Part shown: positions 57,207-64,000 of the stretch, piece by piece
Layout of the letters: the number at the start of each line of letters is the position of its first letter
Position numbering within the stretch: the stretch's first letter is position 1
Assembly: GCA_910575795.1 (NCBI GenBank)
Contig: CAJTGE010000027.1
Coordinates: forward strand, 20,289-84,288
Direction of reading: 5' to 3'
Source: Clostridiaceae bacterium
GTDB lineage: Bacteria > Bacillota > Clostridia > Lachnospirales > Lachnospiraceae
DNA: 64,000 nucleotides
The notes under the pieces: generated by a model
The model's input: the letters and a program-made list of their open reading frames with translations, nothing else
Told to the model about the DNA's origin: nothing
The model's database searches: none
Made by a program: the position numbers and the translations under genes

Positions 57207-58634
57207 ATGGCTGATGAAAAACTGAACACAGGCCCCGGCAGTGAAAAACTCCCGGAGGCTCCCGGGCCTGTTGCGGCAGACCAGCCCCAGGCCCCGGCTC
57301 CCGAACAGGCCGCCGCACCCACGCCCAAGCAGGAACAGGCCGGGCCTGCCCAGCCCGCTCCCGGCGATGTGGTGGTGTCCTTTGACAAGATCAATGAGCT
57401 GATGGGCGAAAAGCGGCAGGCGGCCCGGGCCCAGGTGGAAAAGGAGGCGGCGGGTAAAGACGGAAAGGAGGAACTTCCCGCCGCTGGCGGCGATAAGCCG
57501 AAAACGCCCCGGCGTGGCCGCCCTCCCAAAGAAGAAAAAGCGGGGCTCACTGGCAAGGAGGAAACAAAGCCACGCAAGGGCCGCCCGCCCAAGGAGGATA
57601 AAACGGCCCCCGGAAAGGCAAAGCCGCCTAAACGAGACAAAGTGTCCCGAAGTGACAGCAAAGCCCCGGATGCCCCAAAGGGCGCTCCCGTCCGGGAGGC
57701 CGCTGTCCCGGAGCCGCCTGCTCCCGAGCCCGCCGCCCCGCCCCGTCCCATTGACGAGGGAAAGCTGGTTTATTTGAAACTTTCCGCGCTCCATGCGTTC
57801 CATACTTTCCGGGATCACCCGTTCCAGGTAAAGGACGATGAAAAAATGGCCGAGCTGGTGGGGACGATCAAGGAGCATGGCGTTATGACCCCCGCCACCG
57901 TCCGCCCGGAAAAGGACGGCAACGGTTATGAGATTGTGGCGGGCCACCGCCGCCACCGTGGAAGTGAGCTGGCCGGGCTGGAGGAGCTCCCCTGTATCGT
58001 CCGCAGCATGACGGACATCGAGGCTGTCCGGGAAATGAAAAACAGCAACAAACAGCGTGGGGAGCCCCTGCCCAGCGAGCTTGCAAAACTTTTGGATCTG
58101 GAAGTGGAGGCCATCAAGCACCAGGGAGGCCGTCTGGACGGCGTGGCCGAGGGGGACATCGGAAAACGCTCCGTTGAGATTGTCGGGGAAAACAACGGCA
58201 TGAACTATAAAAAAATCATGCGCTATATCCGGCTGAACTCCCTTGTCCCGGAGCTCTTGAACAAGGTGGACGAGAAAGGGCTTGGCTTTATGCCCGCCGT
58301 GGAGCTGTCCTACATTAAACCGAAAAATCAAAGGCTTGTTGCCGTTTCCATTGACGGCGAGCAGTCCTCCCCCTCGGTAGCCCAGGCAAAACGGCTCCGG
58401 GAGCTGGATAAAGAGGGAAAGCTCAATGGGGATGTGATTGACGGCATCTTATCAGAAAAGAAAAAGGAGGATAAAGGCGTGATTATTTCAACTGCTGAAC
58501 TGGAAAAGTATTTCGGCAAGGAGGTTACTCCCGCCAAAATGAAGGAGCAGATCATGGGCCTGCTGGACGAGTGGAAACAGAAACAGCCGCCCCAGCTTAC
58601 AAAAGCTCCGAAGAAGATGGAAAAAGACAAGTAA
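57207..58634 (+). CDS. ParB/Spo0J-family partition protein of a conjugative element
   Basis: A 475-residue DNA-binding protein; AAAAAGGAGG lies eight bases upstream. Residues 1-185 are a Pro/Ala/Lys-rich disordered region with AT-hook-like motifs (TPRRGRPPKEE, KPRKGRPPKED). A ParB N-terminal CTPase/nuclease-like domain follows (VKDDEKMAELVGTIKEHGVM, YEIVAGHRRHRGSELAG), then the KorB-type HTH (GENNGMNYKKIMRYIRLNSL). No parA gene is next to it. Candidate binding repeats lie inside and on both sides of the gene. It starts the transfer-gene block of the element. Confidence 0.92.
   Translation: MADEKLNTGPGSEKLPEAPGPVAADQPQAPAPEQAAAPTPKQEQAGPAQPAPGDVVVSFDKINELMGEKRQAARAQVEKEAAGKDGKEELPAAGGDKPKTPRRGRPPKEEKAGLTGKEETKPRKGRPPKEDKTAPGKAKPPKRDKVSRSDSKAPDAPKGAPVREAAVPEPPAPEPAAPPRPIDEGKLVYLKLSALHAFHTFRDHPFQVKDDEKMAELVGTIKEHGVMTPATVRPEKDGNGYEIVAGHRRHRGSELAGLEELPCIVRSMTDIEAVREMKNSNKQRGEPLPSELAKLLDLEVEAIKHQGGRLDGVAEGDIGKRSVEIVGENNGMNYKKIMRYIRLNSLVPELLNKVDEKGLGFMPAVELSYIKPKNQRLVAVSIDGEQSSPSVAQAKRLRELDKEGKLNGDVIDGILSEKKKEDKGVIISTAELEKYFGKEVTPAKMKEQIMGLLDEWKQKQPPQLTKAPKKMEKDK
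57634..57654 (-). promoter_or_regulatory. ParB-associated 21-bp repeat, copy 1 (inside parB)
   Basis: On the minus strand it reads CACTTCGGGACACTTTGTCTC. It matches copies at 58636 and 59970 at 18 or more of 21 positions. The core GGGACA-CTT-TGTCTC is an inverted repeat. Confidence 0.6.
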
Positions 58635-58635
58635 C

Positions 58636-58656
58636 CACTTCGAGACATTTTGTCCC
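58636..58656 (+). promoter_or_regulatory. ParB-associated 21-bp repeat, copy 2
   Basis: Begins CACTTCGAGACATTTT and ends GTCCC, immediately after the parB stop codon; inverted-repeat core GAGACA-TTT-TGTCCC. Confidence 0.6.
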
Positions 58657-58678
58657 GAGGGGCCCCGCCCCTTTGCGA

Positions 58679-58843
58679 TGGCTCTGGTGGTATATATCCC
58701 CCGTCGCCGTCTGTTGTTTAGCACAGCCGGGAGCGGGCCGTCAAGGGGGCCAACGGCCCCGCCGCCTGCGGCGGCCTGCCCTTGACGGTCTGCCCCGGCT
58801 GTGCTATTTCCCCGGCAGGCGGCGGGGGTATATCCTCCAGAGC
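58679..58843. repeat. Long GC-rich nested hairpin between parB and the next gene
   Basis: Outer arms GGCTCTGGTGGTATATATCC and a GGATATACC-type arm ending at 58843 enclose inner arms TAGCACAGCCGGG/CCCCGGCTGTGCTA and CCGTCAAGGG/CCCTTGACGG. A further hairpin (CCCTTTCCCAA/TTGGGAAAGGG) follows at ~58850-58872. It may be a transcription or DNA-processing signal; no gene is present in 58635-58918. Confidence 0.75.
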
Positions 58844-58918
58844 CGCCCCCTTTCCCAAGATTGGGAAAGGGCGGGGGGTTAGGGTTGAACAATCATTATA
58901 GAATGGAGGTTTTTACTT

Positions 58919-59260
58919 ATGAAGCGACCCCTTGCTTATATTACCGCCGCATGGTTTGGCGGCGACAGCGAAAACGCGGAATTGGCCGTCCAGTATTGCC
59001 GGGCAGTCTATGAGGCGGGCTTTTCCCCGATCTGTCCTACCCTCTATCTGCCGCTGTTCCTCAATGACGCAGTACCCGAGGAGCATAAAAGCGGTATCGA
59101 CATAGGCCGTGACCTCTTGCGCCGCTCCCATGTGCTGGTGGTCTGCGGACACACCATGACCGAGGCTATGAAAAACGATATTGCCGTAGCCCAGCGGCTG
59201 GGGATCACCGCCACCACCCTTGAGGGCATTTTGACCGTCAAGGAACAGGGGCACCGCTGA
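58919..59260 (+). CDS. DUF4406-like (deoxyribosyltransferase-fold) protein
   Basis: A 113-residue protein with a nucleoside 2-deoxyribosyltransferase-like fold: AYITAAWFGGDSENAELAVQ, YLPLFLNDA, and HVLVVCGHTMTEAMKNDIAV. ATGGAGG precedes the ATG. It is common between parB and ardA in clostridial elements. Catalysis is unproven. Its stop overlaps the ardA start by one base (TGATG). Confidence 0.8.
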   Translation: MKRPLAYITAAWFGGDSENAELAVQYCRAVYEAGFSPICPTLYLPLFLNDAVPEEHKSGIDIGRDLLRRSHVLVVCGHTMTEAMKNDIAVAQRLGITATTLEGILTVKEQGHR

Positions 59261-59964
59261 TGCCGTCCCTGTTTGAAGCCTACATCACCAACCGTGGGAA
59301 ATACAACGAGGGGGAGCTGGTGGGGGAAACGCTGAAATTCCCCACCAGCCCCCGGGAGGTGCAGGCCCTGTTAAAACATATCGGGGTGGACGGCATACGC
59401 TACGAGGAATTTTTCATTACCAGCTTTGACGGCGATGTGCTGGGGCTCTATGACTACCTTGGCGAGTATGAAAATCTGGACGAATTAAACCACCTGGCCT
59501 GCCTGCTCTCGGAGCTGGATCAAGGCGAGCTGGAAAAATTCGAGGCCGCCCTAAACATCGGCGCCCATACTTCCAGCGTGGCGGATATTATCAACCTGGC
59601 GCAAAATCTGGACTGCTTTGAGTTTTACCCGGATATTGAAACGGAGGAGGACTTGGGCCGTTACTGGGCCGAGGATTTGCCTATCCCGGCGGAGCTGAAA
59701 GACTATTTTGACTATGGGGCATACGGGCGGGATGTTTCGATCAACGAGGGCGGCCACTTTGCCCCGGGCGGCTATATCGTCCAGACCAGCGGCGATTTCA
59801 AGGAATATTATCACGATACCAAGGACATTCCCGCCGGGCACAAGGTTTTTTCTTTTCCCCAGCTTTCCATCCGGGAACAGATGGCCGCCTATAAGGAGGT
59901 GATTGACGGTTCCTCAAAAGAGGGATTCCGGCGGCTGACTGAAAAAGGCCGGGAGGAACGCTGA
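59260..59964 (+). CDS. ardA: Antirestriction protein ArdA
   Basis: A 234-residue acidic DNA mimic that binds type I restriction-modification complexes and blocks them while the element enters a new host. The opening LFEAYITNRGKYNEGELVGE TLKFPTS, the acidic helices ENLDELNHLACLLSELDQGE LEKFEAAL and the interface region GRYWAEDLPIPAELKDYFDY GAYGRD are typical. It is translationally coupled to the preceding gene. A complete HsdRMS system lies only ~3.6 kb away in this genome. Confidence 0.93.
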   Translation: MPSLFEAYITNRGKYNEGELVGETLKFPTSPREVQALLKHIGVDGIRYEEFFITSFDGDVLGLYDYLGEYENLDELNHLACLLSELDQGELEKFEAALNIGAHTSSVADIINLAQNLDCFEFYPDIETEEDLGRYWAEDLPIPAELKDYFDYGAYGRDVSINEGGHFAPGGYIVQTSGDFKEYYHDTKDIPAGHKVFSFPQLSIREQMAAYKEVIDGSSKEGFRRLTEKGREER

Positions 59965-59969
59965 CAAGG

Positions 59970-59990
59970 CACTTCGAGACACTTTGTCCC
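59970..59990 (+). promoter_or_regulatory. ParB-associated 21-bp repeat, copy 3
   Basis: Begins CACTTCGAGACACTTT and ends GTCCC, just after the ardA stop; one base differs from copy 2. Confidence 0.6.
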
Positions 59991-60019
59991 AAGGCGGCCC
60001 AAGAAAGGAGGCGGTGTAA

Positions 60020-60496
60020 CTGATTGACGAAGAAATTTCCCGGAGCTCCATAGCGATTTCCGTCCGGGCCGGCAAGCTGACGGCCCGGGGGCTGGCTTAT
60101 GTGCTCCAGGCGGCGGGCCGCCAGCTTGCCAAACGGCATAGGGCGGCCCAGCGGCCCCACGGCAGGCAGAGCGTAAAAAAGCTCATGGGACATGGGGAGA
60201 ATGTAAACAGTATTGAGGTAGAGTCCCCCAAGCTCTTTGACCGCATGGCCCGCCGTTTCAATGTGGATTATGCGTTTTACCAGACAGGGCCGGACAAATA
60301 CCTGCTGTTTTTCAAGGCTGGGCAGGCGGACGCCATCACCGCCTGTTTTGAAAGCTATTCCCGGAAACTGCTTGGAAAGTCAAAATCCAGCCGCATCCCC
60401 ATCCGGGAACAGCTCAAGCGGGCGGCGGATCAGCTTGCCAAGGAAAAAACCAAAACGAAAGAACGGGCAAAGGAGGTGGTTCGTGAAGAACGATAA
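60020..60496 (+). CDS. PcfB-family conjugation protein, probably non-ATG start
   Basis: A PcfB-type accessory factor for the relaxosome and coupling protein. The natural N-terminus (LIDEEISRSSIAISVRAGKL TARGLAYVLQ) has no ATG, GTG or TTG in frame. AAAGGAGG at 60004-60011 is positioned for CTG at 60020, or less well ATT at 60023; the next usable codon (GTG at 60101) would cut off 27 conserved residues. The core KLFDRMARRFNVDYAFYQTG and a Lys-rich tail match the family. It overlaps virD4 by 14 bases. Confidence 0.85.
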   Translation: MIDEEISRSSIAISVRAGKLTARGLAYVLQAAGRQLAKRHRAAQRPHGRQSVKKLMGHGENVNSIEVESPKLFDRMARRFNVDYAFYQTGPDKYLLFFKAGQADAITACFESYSRKLLGKSKSSRIPIREQLKRAADQLAKEKTKTKERAKEVVREER

Positions 60497-61063
60497 GATC
60501 AAGAAATATCTCATTCCCAACATTCCATACCTGTTTATTCTTTGGGCCTGTTTGAAAATGGGGACGGCCTACCGTCTGGCGGCGGGTGCGGACTTCGCCC
60601 ATAAGCTCATGGGGCTGGGCTTAACCATCGGCCCGGCCTTTGCCGATTTCGCCCCGGGGCTCAACCCCTTTGACTGGCTCATCGGTATTGCGGGGGCGGT
60701 GGGCTTTCGCCTGCTGATCTATGTGAAAAGCAAGAACGCAAAGAAATTTCGGCGGGATGAAGAATACGGATCGGCCCGTTGGGGCGGGCCAAAAGATATA
60801 GCCCCTTTTGCCGATCCGAAGTTTGAAAATAATGTCATTCTTACCGGGACGGAGTTTCTCACCATGAATACCCGGCCCAAAATCCCGGCCAACGCCCGGA
60901 ACTTAAATTGCTGTGTCATCGGCTCCTCCGGCTCGGGAAAAACCCGCTTTTGGCTCACACCCCAGCTTTTACAGGCTCATTCCTCTTTCGTGGTGGTCGA
61001 TCCCAAGGGCGGGGTGCTGTCCCAGGTGGGCTGTTTTCTCCAAAAGAAAAAGGGATATAAAGT
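60483..61063 (+). pseudogene. VirD4/TraG coupling protein, truncated by an IS
   Basis: The type IV secretion coupling ATPase, starting at GTG 60483 (KNDKIKKYLIPNIPYLFILW). Two N-terminal membrane helices are followed by RRDEEYGSARWGGPKDI, the Walker A region CCVIGSSGSGKTRF and SSFVVVDPKGGVLSQVG. At GYKV (~residue 193) the frame enters an IS and stops at 61109. The remaining ~400 residues, including Walker B, are not present on the far side of the IS, so the protein cannot work. Confidence 0.9.
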
Positions 61064-62919
61064 TAATAGACTCTCGGAATCTTTAAGCCTTTATTTATGC
61101 GGCTTCTGAGAGTCCTTTTTTATTTTTTCTCCACCTTTTTTTCAAAAAGCACTTGACAAATGCCTAAAAAAATGCGGCGCTTCGCGCCTCTTAATTAACA
61201 AGGCATATCCTTTCGGCACTGCCGGAACAGACTTTTTGATTTGGAGGTGTGTTTCTTTGAAACCCATTAACATTGGCGGGCATTCCGCCTATCAGAACCG
61301 CGTTCTGACTCAGCTTCGTAAATATTATCCTAACGCTGTAAATTCTTTATCTGATTCCTCCTGGCAGATCCTTGAGAAATTCTGGTCTCTTGATCTGTCG
61401 GAAGTGGATACCCTTATGCAGGACCGTTATTCCGTCTTTGGACCTGAACCAAGACTCCCTTCCGATATGCTCCGGGCTCTTCTTGTCTCTGTCGAATTCA
61501 AAATAACTTCCTACACCCGATTTGCTGCTGACCTCAAAGAGAATCCTCTTCATGCCATTATTTCCGGCTTTACTGTGGGCAGCGCTCCTGGTGTTGGTAC
61601 TTTCTATGACTTTCACAAACGACTTTGGATGTCCGATCATAAAAATCTTTCCAATGCCCTTCACCCGCCTAAAGAAAAGCCTCTTAAGCCAAAAGGCAAA
61701 GAGCAAAAGGCTTCTCCTGTTGAAAAAGTGACGGCCGGGGATTTATTCCGCAGGTTTGAGGAATCTCCTCCTTCTGACATGGCTCCCTGCGCAAGGCTGT
61801 GGGATATCTTCCATACCTTTTTTCTTCAGGCTTCTGTTGACCAAAATCTTATATCTCTTAAAGAACTGGCCCTGGCTGGCGATGGAACCCCTGTTTACAC
61901 CGCTGCCCAGGAACGTAAAACACGTACTTGTGACTGTTGGAAAAATGGCATCCATGATTGCAAATGTGACCGCATCTGTCACCAGCCGGACTGCGGCATT
62001 GGCTGGGATTCCCACCGTAACCGCTTTTACTTTGGATATGACTTATACATGCTGACGGCATCTGACTCCGAAAAGGACCTTCCCGTTTTTCCATTTTTAG
62101 GTCCTGCTTCCAGGCACGACTCCCATGGTTTCTTATATAACTGGTTTTCCATGAAGCAGATGCTTCCCGAGGCCGTCGTCAAAAAGCTCCTTCTCGACTC
62201 GGCACATGACGCAATGCCCTTTTATGATTACTGCAGAACCCATGATATTACCCCTTTTATAGACCTTAACTGGAAATGCGGAAGGCCTCCTGTTTATAAG
62301 GATGATATCACCATAGGCAGGGATGGGGTCCCTTTATGTCCCAAAGGCTTTCCTATGAAACAAGCTGCAGCCGAGCCTAAAAAAGGACGAATCAAATACC
62401 GCTGTCCCAAAATCACTTCCAAAGGCGGCGCGCCGCATTGCGCTTGTGATGCTCCTTGTTCCGATGCCAAATATGGCAGAAACGTACATCTTGTTTTAAA
62501 AGACAACCCAAGACTATTCAATGACCCGCCACGTGGCAGTGCAGAATGGAAATTGGAATACAATGCAAGGACATCTGCTGAGCGTTGTAACAAACGTGAG
62601 AAAATAGACTATAAATTAGAAGACGGCAGATACCGCTCGTCTATGATGTGGTACTGCCGCCTGTTTTCCATCATGATGTGCCAACATCTTGATGCCTGGA
62701 CTTTGCCAAAGACTTCCCCGCTAAAAGATCTCTTTGGGCAAGCCGCTTAATTCCATAAGCAATACCATTATAAACCATATTTGACGCATGATCTATTAAA
62801 GTTCGTCATTTTTTCATCATCTATTACTTGTCATATCCATTCTGGATAATATTTACTTTTCAATGTTCATCCGACTGATGAATTTTAGTCGGCAGGCTCA
62901 AGATTCCGAGAGCCTATTA
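61064..62919 (+). mobile_element. 1.86-kb insertion sequence (DUF772/IS1182-like)
   Basis: Terminal inverted repeats are about 20 bases: TAATAGACTCTCGGAATCTT at the left and AAGATTCCGAGAGCCTATTA at the right, with one mismatch. One transposase gene fills it. A hairpin with T run (near 61075-61125: GGACTCTCAGAAGCC type) lies between the left end and the transposase and may block readthrough. The flanks (AAAGT left, TATAT right) show no target duplication. Confidence 0.85.
61257..62750 (+). CDS. Transposase (DUF772 and DDE domains)
   Basis: A 497-residue transposase starting at TTG 61257 (KPINIGGHSAYQNRVL), with TGGAGG ten bases upstream. The DUF772-type N-terminus is PSDMLRALLVSVEFKITSYT RFAADLKENP. 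The catalytic core contains LALAGDGTPVYTAAQ (first Asp), LLLDSAHDAMPFYDYC (second Asp) and SAEWKLEYNARTSAERCNKR (Glu), around a Cys/His-rich insertion (CDCWKNGIHDCKCDRICH). The gene is complete. A fragment of a close relative lies at 28162. Confidence 0.88.
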   Translation: MKPINIGGHSAYQNRVLTQLRKYYPNAVNSLSDSSWQILEKFWSLDLSEVDTLMQDRYSVFGPEPRLPSDMLRALLVSVEFKITSYTRFAADLKENPLHAIISGFTVGSAPGVGTFYDFHKRLWMSDHKNLSNALHPPKEKPLKPKGKEQKASPVEKVTAGDLFRRFEESPPSDMAPCARLWDIFHTFFLQASVDQNLISLKELALAGDGTPVYTAAQERKTRTCDCWKNGIHDCKCDRICHQPDCGIGWDSHRNRFYFGYDLYMLTASDSEKDLPVFPFLGPASRHDSHGFLYNWFSMKQMLPEAVVKKLLLDSAHDAMPFYDYCRTHDITPFIDLNWKCGRPPVYKDDITIGRDGVPLCPKGFPMKQAAAEPKKGRIKYRCPKITSKGGAPHCACDAPCSDAKYGRNVHLVLKDNPRLFNDPPRGSAEWKLEYNARTSAERCNKREKIDYKLEDGRYRSSMMWYCRLFSIMMCQHLDAWTLPKTSPLKDLFGQAA

Positions 62920-63913
62920 TATCCTATCTGCCTTGCAGGAAAAGAACTTGATGTATTTTTCGTTCTTCCTGCACCATTATGAGCCGCAACTCAACAAGCG
63001 CACCAAGAGCTTTCTTGGCGTGGATAGCGGCGATTTGTACGACACAGACCGATTTATAGATATAAAGCTCTCCTGCCGAGAGCAAATGCTCCAAAAGCTG
63101 ATGGACTATGACCCCGCCAAGGGTGCGGAGTACGCTACATACATTTTTCCGTTCATCCGGGATGCTATGCTCCGTTTTCGCATGGGTGAAGAAAAATGGT
63201 CGGTGTCCTCTCTGACCAATTACAAAATGGTGCGGTCAATGGCATGGCTGTACCATAACACCAAGGATGCGGTCAGCGAGTTTGCCAAGAAATACAACTG
63301 CGACCTTGCCCTTGCGGAAGAATATCTGAAAGTAGTCCGTGGCATCCGCAATCAGCAGCCGTTCTATGTGACGGGCGAAGACGGCGAGGAAACGGGCGAA
63401 GATGTTGCCCTTGACGATACTTGGAACTATGCCGACATCCTCTGGAACGGCATACAGGCTGAAAAGGTGCAGCGGGCATTTGAGAAGCTGAATTACCGGG
63501 AACAGACCTTACTTGAAAAACGGTTAGCAATCTGTATGACCTGTGGGCGAGTTGGCTCATGGAAGAACCGCCCCACTTTTGAAGAACTGGCGATTATGTT
63601 TGAGGGCAGCACTGCCAGCGGTGCAGAGCGAGCCTACCGGAAAGCGGTGGACAAACTGACAGAACTGCTGGTTGCCGAAGGTGCGCTCCATGCTGTCCGG
63701 CTGAAACAGAAATCCAAAACCAAGCGCAAAAAGAAAATCGCCGCCGCAATCTACGAATACCAAGCAGACTGCGACGGCGAATGGGGCGAGATTTCATTTA
63801 ATTTTGAGAATGGCACAGCTGAGATCATTCAACTTGCCGATTGGGACACGATGATAACAAAATGCTTTGCAAATCAGGCAATATCGTATCTTCTGAACGT
63901 AAACGGTAGATAG
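62920..63913 (+). CDS. Element sigma-70-like protein, 5' truncated
   Basis: The frame runs from the IS edge (ILSALQEKNLMYFSFFLHHY EPQLNKRTKSF) for ~330 residues. It resembles large sigma-70-like regulators of clostridial conjugative elements: helical core CREQMLQKLMDYDPAKGAEY, then a region-4-like segment (FEKLNYREQTLLEKRLAICM ... TFEELAIMFEGSTASGAERA YRKAVDKL) and a basic tail. No start codon with ribosome site exists downstream of the IS (first usable codon TTG at 62933), so the true N-terminus has been lost. Confidence 0.65.
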
Positions 63914-63925
63914 GTTCTTTCCACT

Positions 63926-64000
63926 CTTAGTTGAATTCAACGTGAAATAGTTCATGAAACAGTACTTTGGCTTTTAACAGGTCAAAGCTGTTTCTGCCAT
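63926..64000 (-). CDS. 3' end of an unidentified gene, HExxH motif
   Basis: The last 24 codons of a minus-strand frame entering from beyond the window: FDLLKAKVLFHELFHVEFN, then stop. HELFH is a zinc-peptidase signature, but the piece is too short to name. Confidence 0.3.

Noticed and set aside
57186..58331. 381-codon minus-strand frame over parB
   Set aside because: Shadow caused by the high GC of the parB coding sequence.

Overview
The window looks like the chromosome of a spore-forming Lachnospiraceae-type clostridium (Firmicutes, Clostridia). The evidence is a one-subunit glycyl-tRNA synthetase, LytTR/GHKL signalling, sporulation genes (spoIIP, gpr), a collagen-like spore-surface protein behind a sigma-K-like promoter, and many (A)GGAGG ribosome binding sites. 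No species can be named from the sequence alone.

Bases 1-27,100 are core chromosome, GC-rich and densely coded. In order they hold a GHKL kinase/LytTR regulator pair (kinase cut by the window start), a TIM-barrel-like protein, a DEDDh exonuclease, glyS, a lipoprotein, queA, a membrane-anchored protein, tRNA-Arg(CCG), mntP, a DUF1846 protein and ftsH. A peptide-use locus follows (M24 aminopeptidase, AbgT transporter, divergent LacI regulator with two matching operators). Then come a 653-residue collagen-like protein with a 117-bp tandem repeat, a trpB2-type gene with a long structured leader, a frameshifted glycosyltransferase, spoIIP and gpr. Short palindromes of one 29-bp design recur between genes, and two of them open a 133-bp element.

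Bases 27,100-43,400 are a mosaic of decayed mobile DNA and small regulator-plus-effector cassettes. There are remnants of a DUF5655 protein, an aldo/keto reductase, an element sigma-like protein, a transposase, an OmpR regulator, a MerR regulator, tyrosine and serine recombinases, relaxases and a SEC-C protein. Intact cassettes include AraC + C45 acyltransferase, an AraC-GNAT fusion + MATE pump, alpha/beta hydrolase / TetR with two operators, AraC + second ClpP, two lipoproteins, and EFR1 ferredoxin / Rrf2.

Bases 43,400-55,900 form a defence island read on the minus strand: small HTH protein, hsdM, hsdS, hsdR, an M48 (YgjP-like) metallopeptidase, a broken ImmA/IrrE gene, and an 842-residue DUF262-DUF1524-DUF4268 (GmrSD-like) nuclease. 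Two different TA-flanked MITEs sit back to back inside the ImmA gene, and each family has another copy in the window.

Bases 56,300-64,000 are the start of a conjugative element: ParB, a DUF4406-like protein, the antirestriction protein ArdA, PcfB and the VirD4 coupling protein. VirD4 is cut after about 190 residues by a 1.86-kb IS, and beyond the IS lies an N-terminally truncated sigma-like protein rather than the rest of virD4, so the IS marks a rearrangement. A 21-bp partly palindromic sequence occurs three times around parB and is a good candidate for its binding site.

Nothing here is clearly a wholly new system. The best leads are the repeat families, the trpB2 leader RNA and the ParB-associated repeat.
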